A stretch of DNA of 22,057 nt, taken from NCBI GenBank assembly GCA_947629895.1, contig CANRFP010000014.1, positions 1 through 22,057 of the forward strand. The letters run 5' to 3'. Source of the stretch: an uncultured Clostridia bacterium (GTDB taxonomy: Bacteria; Bacillota_A; Clostridia; Christensenellales; UBA1242). Below the pieces are notes generated by a model, which was given only the letters and a program-made list of their open reading frames with translations, was not told the origin of the DNA and made no database searches. This document shows, piece by piece, positions 20,054 to 22,057 of this stretch (position 1 is the stretch's first letter; the number at the start of each line of letters is the position of its first letter). Made by a program: the position numbers and the translations under genes.

Positions 20054-20303
20054 AATACAAATGACTAGAGACGCCCTGAAAGATTATGAAAAAGTTAAAA
20101 AATCAGTTTTTCATGAGGCTGTAAAAGATTTGCTTAGCATTTTGGCAGAAGATCCACTAAAATTTCCACCTGCATTTGAACAACTTAAGGGAGATTTAAA
20201 AGGCTATTATTCCAGAAGAATAAATAAACAACATCGACTTGTATATACAATTCAAGATAATGTTGTAATTATAAAATCAATGTGGACTCACTATGAAATT
20301 TAA
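20043..20303 (+). CDS. yoeB: YoeB-like mRNA interferase toxin
   Basis: This is an 86-aa RelE/YoeB-family protein. Residues corresponding to the catalytic set of E. coli YoeB are at the same numbers: Glu46, Arg65, His83 and Tyr84, within FEQLKGDLKGYYSRRI and NKQHRLVYTI and the C-terminal MWTHYE. YoeB toxins cut mRNA in the ribosomal A site. The usual partner YefM is absent; a Panacea-domain gene occupies its place and overlaps this start. The length is normal for the family. A terminator follows at 20311-20336. Confidence 0.9.
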   Translation: MSYKIQMTRDALKDYEKVKKSVFHEAVKDLLSILAEDPLKFPPAFEQLKGDLKGYYSRRINKQHRLVYTIQDNVVIIKSMWTHYEI

Positions 20304-20310
20304 TAAAAGA

Positions 20311-20336
20311 AAATGAACCATAACGGTTCATTTTTT
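20311..20336 (+). terminator. Terminator of the toxin-antitoxin operon
   Basis: AATGAACC (20312-20319) pairs with GGTTCATT (20325-20332), has a 5-nt loop and is followed by T residues. Confidence 0.8.
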
Positions 20337-20364
20337 GATAACCTTTGTTTCTATTTTTGCACAA

Positions 20365-20390
20365 AAATTATCGTCAGAATTATCGTCAAA
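20365..20390 (+). repeat. Right arm-type integrase site
   Basis: This is a 26-bp copy, with one mismatch, of the tandem AATTATCGTCA repeat at 2582-2607, in the same orientation, about 50 bp inside attR. A further inverted repeat TGTGGC/GCCACA lies at 20420-20436, between it and attR. Confidence 0.7.
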
Positions 20391-20440
20391 AAACTCTACT
20401 CATTCGTAATTTAGCAATGTGTGGCGATTGGCCACAAGTC

Positions 20441-20487
20441 CCTTGCAAGCAGGGGGTCAAGAGTTCGAATCTCTTTATCTCCACCAA
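20441..20487 (+). repeat. attR: right copy of 47-bp att direct repeat
   Basis: This matches 2452-2498 exactly and is the displaced 3' half of the original tRNA-Ala gene; the 5' half of the tRNA is missing here. It marks the right end of the roughly 18.0-kb element. Confidence 0.95.
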
Positions 20488-20494
20488 AGAATTT

Positions 20495-20524
20495 ATACAC
20501 AATATATATTGTGTATTTTTTATT
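20495..20524 (+). terminator. Native tRNA-Ala terminator left beyond attR
   Basis: ATACACAAT/ATTGTGTAT (20495-20503 with 20508-20516) is followed by T residues. Before integration it would have followed tRNA-Ala by about the same distance as the element's substitute at 2510-2545. Confidence 0.75.
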
Positions 20525-20554
20525 TCTCAAGTTTTCTAGGCACATTTTTAGGCA

Positions 20555-20587
20555 CAAAAAAAGAAGGCGTTTTCTTGCCCTCTTTTT
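20555..20587 (-). terminator. Terminator of the PH-domain gene
   Basis: On the minus strand AGAGGGC pairs with GCCTTCT (one G-U), followed by seven T residues; the hairpin directly abuts the stop codon at 20586-20588. Confidence 0.75.
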
Positions 20588-20981
20588 AATCTTCGTGTGC
20601 GTGATATTCTGTCATGTGGATGTTGTTGAGTTTTCTTTGTTCTTCCATAAGATCTGAGAACATATCTCTCACTTGATATGGATTTTTGATATTCTTCAAA
20701 ACAAATGTTGGCTTTGATTCGTCACTGCTGAGCAGCGTGACAGTGCCATAGTTCAATATCTTTCCAAGAAGAGTTTGGTGGAAAGTGATATCGCAAATTC
20801 TATAAATGTTCACTTCGTCAAGATATGAAGAAAACAACCCCACATTGCTGAAAACCTTTGTCCACGCCCCTGGCTTTTTCACAAGACGATATCTTGTAAA
20901 CGAAAGTGGCAATCCAAAAAATCTTTTTCTGTCCGCCCACATAAGTTGTGCACCTGGGCCATATACTCTTTCAATGTCCAT
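20586..20981 (-). CDS. Bacterial PH-domain protein (bPH2/DUF304-like)
   Basis: This 131-aa protein has one soluble domain with the sequence pattern of bacterial PH domains (YdbS/YdbT-like, DUF304): RFFGLPLSFTRYRLV, then SSYLDEVNIYRICDITFHQTL, then YGTVTLLSSDESKPTFVLKNIKNPYQVRDMFSDLMEEQR. The strand plus C-terminal helix ending in a charged tail is typical. It lacks the membrane helices found in many relatives, so it is probably a cytosolic single-domain version. It has a monocistronic layout with its own promoter (21006-21034) and terminator. It is a chromosomal gene, outside the element. Confidence 0.8.
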   Translation of the reverse strand: MDIERVYGPGAQLMWADRKRFFGLPLSFTRYRLVKKPGAWTKVFSNVGLFSSYLDEVNIYRICDITFHQTLLGKILNYGTVTLLSSDESKPTFVLKNIKNPYQVRDMFSDLMEEQRKLNNIHMTEYHAHED

Positions 20982-21005
20982 ATCAAAAATCTCCTTTACA
21001 ACATA

Positions 21006-21034
21006 ATTTTACAATAAAACGCCCAAAAAGTAAA
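21006..21034 (-). promoter_or_regulatory. Promoter of the PH-domain gene
   Basis: On the minus strand TTTACT (plus 21029-21034), a 17-bp spacer and TAAAAT (plus 21006-21011) precede AAAGGAG and the ATG at 20981. Confidence 0.65.
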
Positions 21035-21064
21035 CAGTTTTTGCGTAAATTTTTTGATAAAAAT

Positions 21065-21095
21065 AAAAAATCCCTCCAAAATCGAGGGATTTTTT
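21065..21095 (-). terminator. Bidirectional terminator after the Cys-rich gene
   Basis: A perfect 12-bp stem AAAAAATCCCTC/GAGGGATTTTTT (21065-21076 with 21084-21095) with T tracts in both directions lies just beyond the stop codon of the leftward gene 21107-21313. Confidence 0.85.
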
Positions 21096-21106
21096 CGTGC
21101 GCGAAA

Positions 21107-21313
21107 TTACTTGTTGCAACCACATCCGCAGTTTGAAAGCAAAATTAAAAAGAGAAGAGTTCCACAATCGATGCAGATTTCTCCACCTTTCATTCCGCCA
21201 AAACCACCGCAGTTTTGAAGAAGCAAAAGCAAGAAGATAAGAGAGCAGCAGTCGTTTCCGCAGCCATCGCCTCTGTTCATTTCGCCACAATTAGAGCCTC
21301 CAAAAAAGTTCAT
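21107..21313 (-). CDS. Small Cys/Gly-rich hydrophobic protein
   Basis: This is a 68-aa protein with AGGAGG at proper spacing before the ATG. It is rich in Cys and Gly with two Leu/Ile/Phe-rich segments (CCSLIFLLLLLQNCG and CGTLLFLILLSNCGCGC). Small proteins of this kind are common and uncharacterised in Clostridia. The Cys pairs could bind metal or form disulfides; spore-coat-like or membrane association are guesses. It lies outside the element and is followed by a strong terminator. Confidence 0.7.
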   Translation of the reverse strand: MNFFGGSNCGEMNRGDGCGNDCCSLIFLLLLLQNCGGFGGMKGGEICIDCGTLLFLILLSNCGCGCNK

Positions 21314-21408
21314 TTGTGCCTCCTGAATTTCTTATGTACGACTTTTACGTGCAAAAACCATGCACATTAACAATTTATTTAAAATATATAAAAAATGTGA
21401 AGAATTTA

Positions 21409-21437
21409 TTGACAAAAGCGGCTTTTTTGAGTATAAT
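21409..21437 (+). promoter_or_regulatory. Sigma-A promoter for tRNA-Ser
   Basis: TTGACA (21409-21414), a 17-bp spacer and TATAAT (21432-21437) match the consensus exactly in both hexamers and in spacing. Confidence 0.9.
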
Positions 21438-21454
21438 ACAAATGCTTCGATAGT

Positions 21455-21543
21455 GGAGGTTTGGCTGAGCGGTCGAAAGCGGCGGTCTTGAAAACCGTTG
21501 AGGTTAACAGCCTCCTGGGGTTCGAATCCCTAAGCCTCCGCCA
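21455..21543 (+). tRNA. tRNA-Ser(UGA)
   Basis: This is an 89-nt class II tRNA: acceptor GGAGGTT pairs with AGCCTCC, anticodon TGA lies in the loop CTTGAAA, a long variable arm is present, the T-loop is TTCGAAT and G-CCA is encoded at the end. Its 3' end is copied downstream (see the repeat array). Confidence 0.97.
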
Positions 21544-21938
21544 GAGAAAAACAACCGTGCAACCGGTTGTTTTTTTGTTAACACTTAAAAGGGATTCGAA
21601 CGGGCGGAAAAGCAAAGGCAACCGTGTTTGCGTTTGCCCGCCCCGGCGTGATAGCAAGCCCATGGCAATGGGCGGTCGCGCCAGCGATGCGGAGCGAATC
21701 CCTAAGCCTCCGCCAAAAAAATTACAGCCCTTGGCTGTTTTTTTGTTGCTTAGGGATTTGAAAGACTTCGTCTTTCGCAAAACTCCGTTTTGCTGAACCC
21801 CAGCCCTGGGCTGCGACCAATGGCGCGTAAGCATTGTGGTCGTCATGTCGGCTTGTCGCAAGTAAACTTGCCGCCGCCATGTGCGCACCCTTAAGCCTCC
21901 GCCAGAGAAAAACAGCCGTGCAAGCGGTTGTTTTTTTG
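21523..21938 (+). repeat. Array of three tRNA-Ser 3'-end copies, each with a terminator
   Basis: A tRNA-Ser 3' end occurs three times: in the gene (21523-21543), identically for 21 bp at 21695-21715, and for 13 bp (TAAGCCTCCGCCA) at 21892-21904. Each is followed by a hairpin with a T run (21550-21577, 21724-21744, about 21911-21938). Inverted T-arm-like sequences (AGGGATTCGAAC near 21591 and the degenerate AGGGATTTGAA near 21751) lie between, together with GC-rich spacers. There is no gene here. The array fits scars of repeated integration at the tRNA or a tRNA-derived repeat family. Confidence 0.75.
21550..21577 (+). terminator. Terminator of tRNA-Ser
   Basis: AACAACCG/CGGTTGTT (21550-21557 with 21564-21571) is followed by a run of T. 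A near-identical copy with two changes is present after the third repeat (about 21911-21938). Confidence 0.9.
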
Positions 21939-21948
21939 TTGTCATATT

Positions 21949-22057
21949 TTAATTATTTTCAACATAATTCTTATAGAGCGCGTCTATAAAACAGTCGGAA
22001 ATCAGTTTCATCCCGGCGGTGTTTGGATGAAGAGAATCATTTGCATAAGCCTGCGCT
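21949..22057 (-). CDS. C-terminus of an SGNH/GDSL-type hydrolase (truncated by window edge)
   Basis: The minus strand from the window end to the TAA at 21949-21951 encodes 35 residues, including DSLHPNTAGMKLISDCFIDA. The D-x-x-H-P-N-x-x-G block is the family V motif holding the catalytic Asp and His of SGNH/GDSL esterases and lipases. The rest of the gene lies outside the window. It converges on the tRNA-Ser array. Confidence 0.75.
   Translation of the reverse strand, partial: AQAYANDSLHPNTAGMKLISDCFIDALYKNYVENN

Noticed and set aside
2452..20487. Conjugative element (ICE)
   Set aside because: No relaxase, coupling protein with membrane domain, VirB4 or T4SS genes were found; the single P-loop ATPase resembles Zot.
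2452..20487. Ordinary tailed prophage
   Set aside because: No terminase, portal, capsid, tail tape-measure, holin-endolysin pair or head-tail genes are recognisable.
20345..20657. Two plus-strand frames crossing attR
   Set aside because: They span the tRNA fragment, the native terminator and the PH-gene terminator; there are no initiation signals.
21351..21367. GTGCA/TGCAC inverted repeat upstream of the Cys-rich gene as an operator
   Set aside because: A single short repeat with no second copy and no well-placed promoter; too little support.
21406..21945. Long minus-strand open frame (179 codons) and a plus-strand one at 21461-21796 across the tRNA-Ser array
   Set aside because: They translate tRNA-Ser and its copies (the familiar R-D-S-N-P-R artefact), lack ribosome sites and are interrupted by terminators.

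Overview
The window comes from a low-GC Gram-positive bacterium (Bacillota, most likely a Clostridia-type lineage). The basis is strong AGGAGG-type ribosome sites, consensus TTGACA/TATAAT promoters, tRNA genes with encoded CCA, an SPFH/double-zinc-ribbon operon and a small Cys/Gly-rich protein. I cannot name the species. The window has three parts: a left chromosomal flank (1-2420), an integrated element of about 18.0 kb (2452-20487) inserted at tRNA-Ala(UGC), and a right chromosomal flank (20488-22057).

Left flank: a leftward operon under a clear promoter (2254-2282) encodes an SPFH protein with two zinc ribbons, a one-TM protein, a TPR-like protein, a coiled-coil protein, and the first ten codons of a further gene at the window edge. 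Right flank: a leftward PH-domain protein, a Cys-rich small protein, tRNA-Ser(UGA) followed by repeated copies of its own 3' end and terminator, and the C-terminus of an SGNH/GDSL hydrolase.

Element: a perfect 47-bp direct repeat (2452-2498 and 20441-20487) covers the tRNA-Ala anticodon-loop-to-CCA segment and marks attL and attR. At the left end are a tyrosine recombinase with an apparent N-terminal frameshift, two candidate small RNAs, two paralogous XRE repressors and a control region with three copies of a 19-bp operator. A long rightward gene set follows: small early genes, a winged-helix replication-initiator-like protein, three membrane-anchored proteins (one with a long coiled-coil stalk), a remarkable 220-nt structured non-coding segment containing a divergent tRNA and two further helices ending in NCCA, a small TM protein, a coiled-coil stalk protein carrying 11-12 kelch-like repeats, strongly basic small proteins, a Zot/pI-like ATPase, a DnaC-like helicase loader, small membrane proteins and a short C5-methyltransferase-like protein. 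The right end holds a two-armed tRNA-like structure, a terminator, a palindrome plus AT-rich tract that resembles a replication origin, and a Panacea-antitoxin/YoeB-toxin pair.

I see no terminase, portal, major capsid, tail, lysin, relaxase or conjugation gene. The combination of integrase, repressor switch, own replication genes, Zot-like ATPase, basic DNA-binding candidates and several membrane-anchored stalked surface proteins suggests a tailless temperate virus (filamentous-like or enveloped) or a satellite, rather than a tailed prophage or an ICE. That interpretation is inference; the att sites, integrase, DnaC-like, Zot-like and toxin-antitoxin assignments rest on visible motifs.
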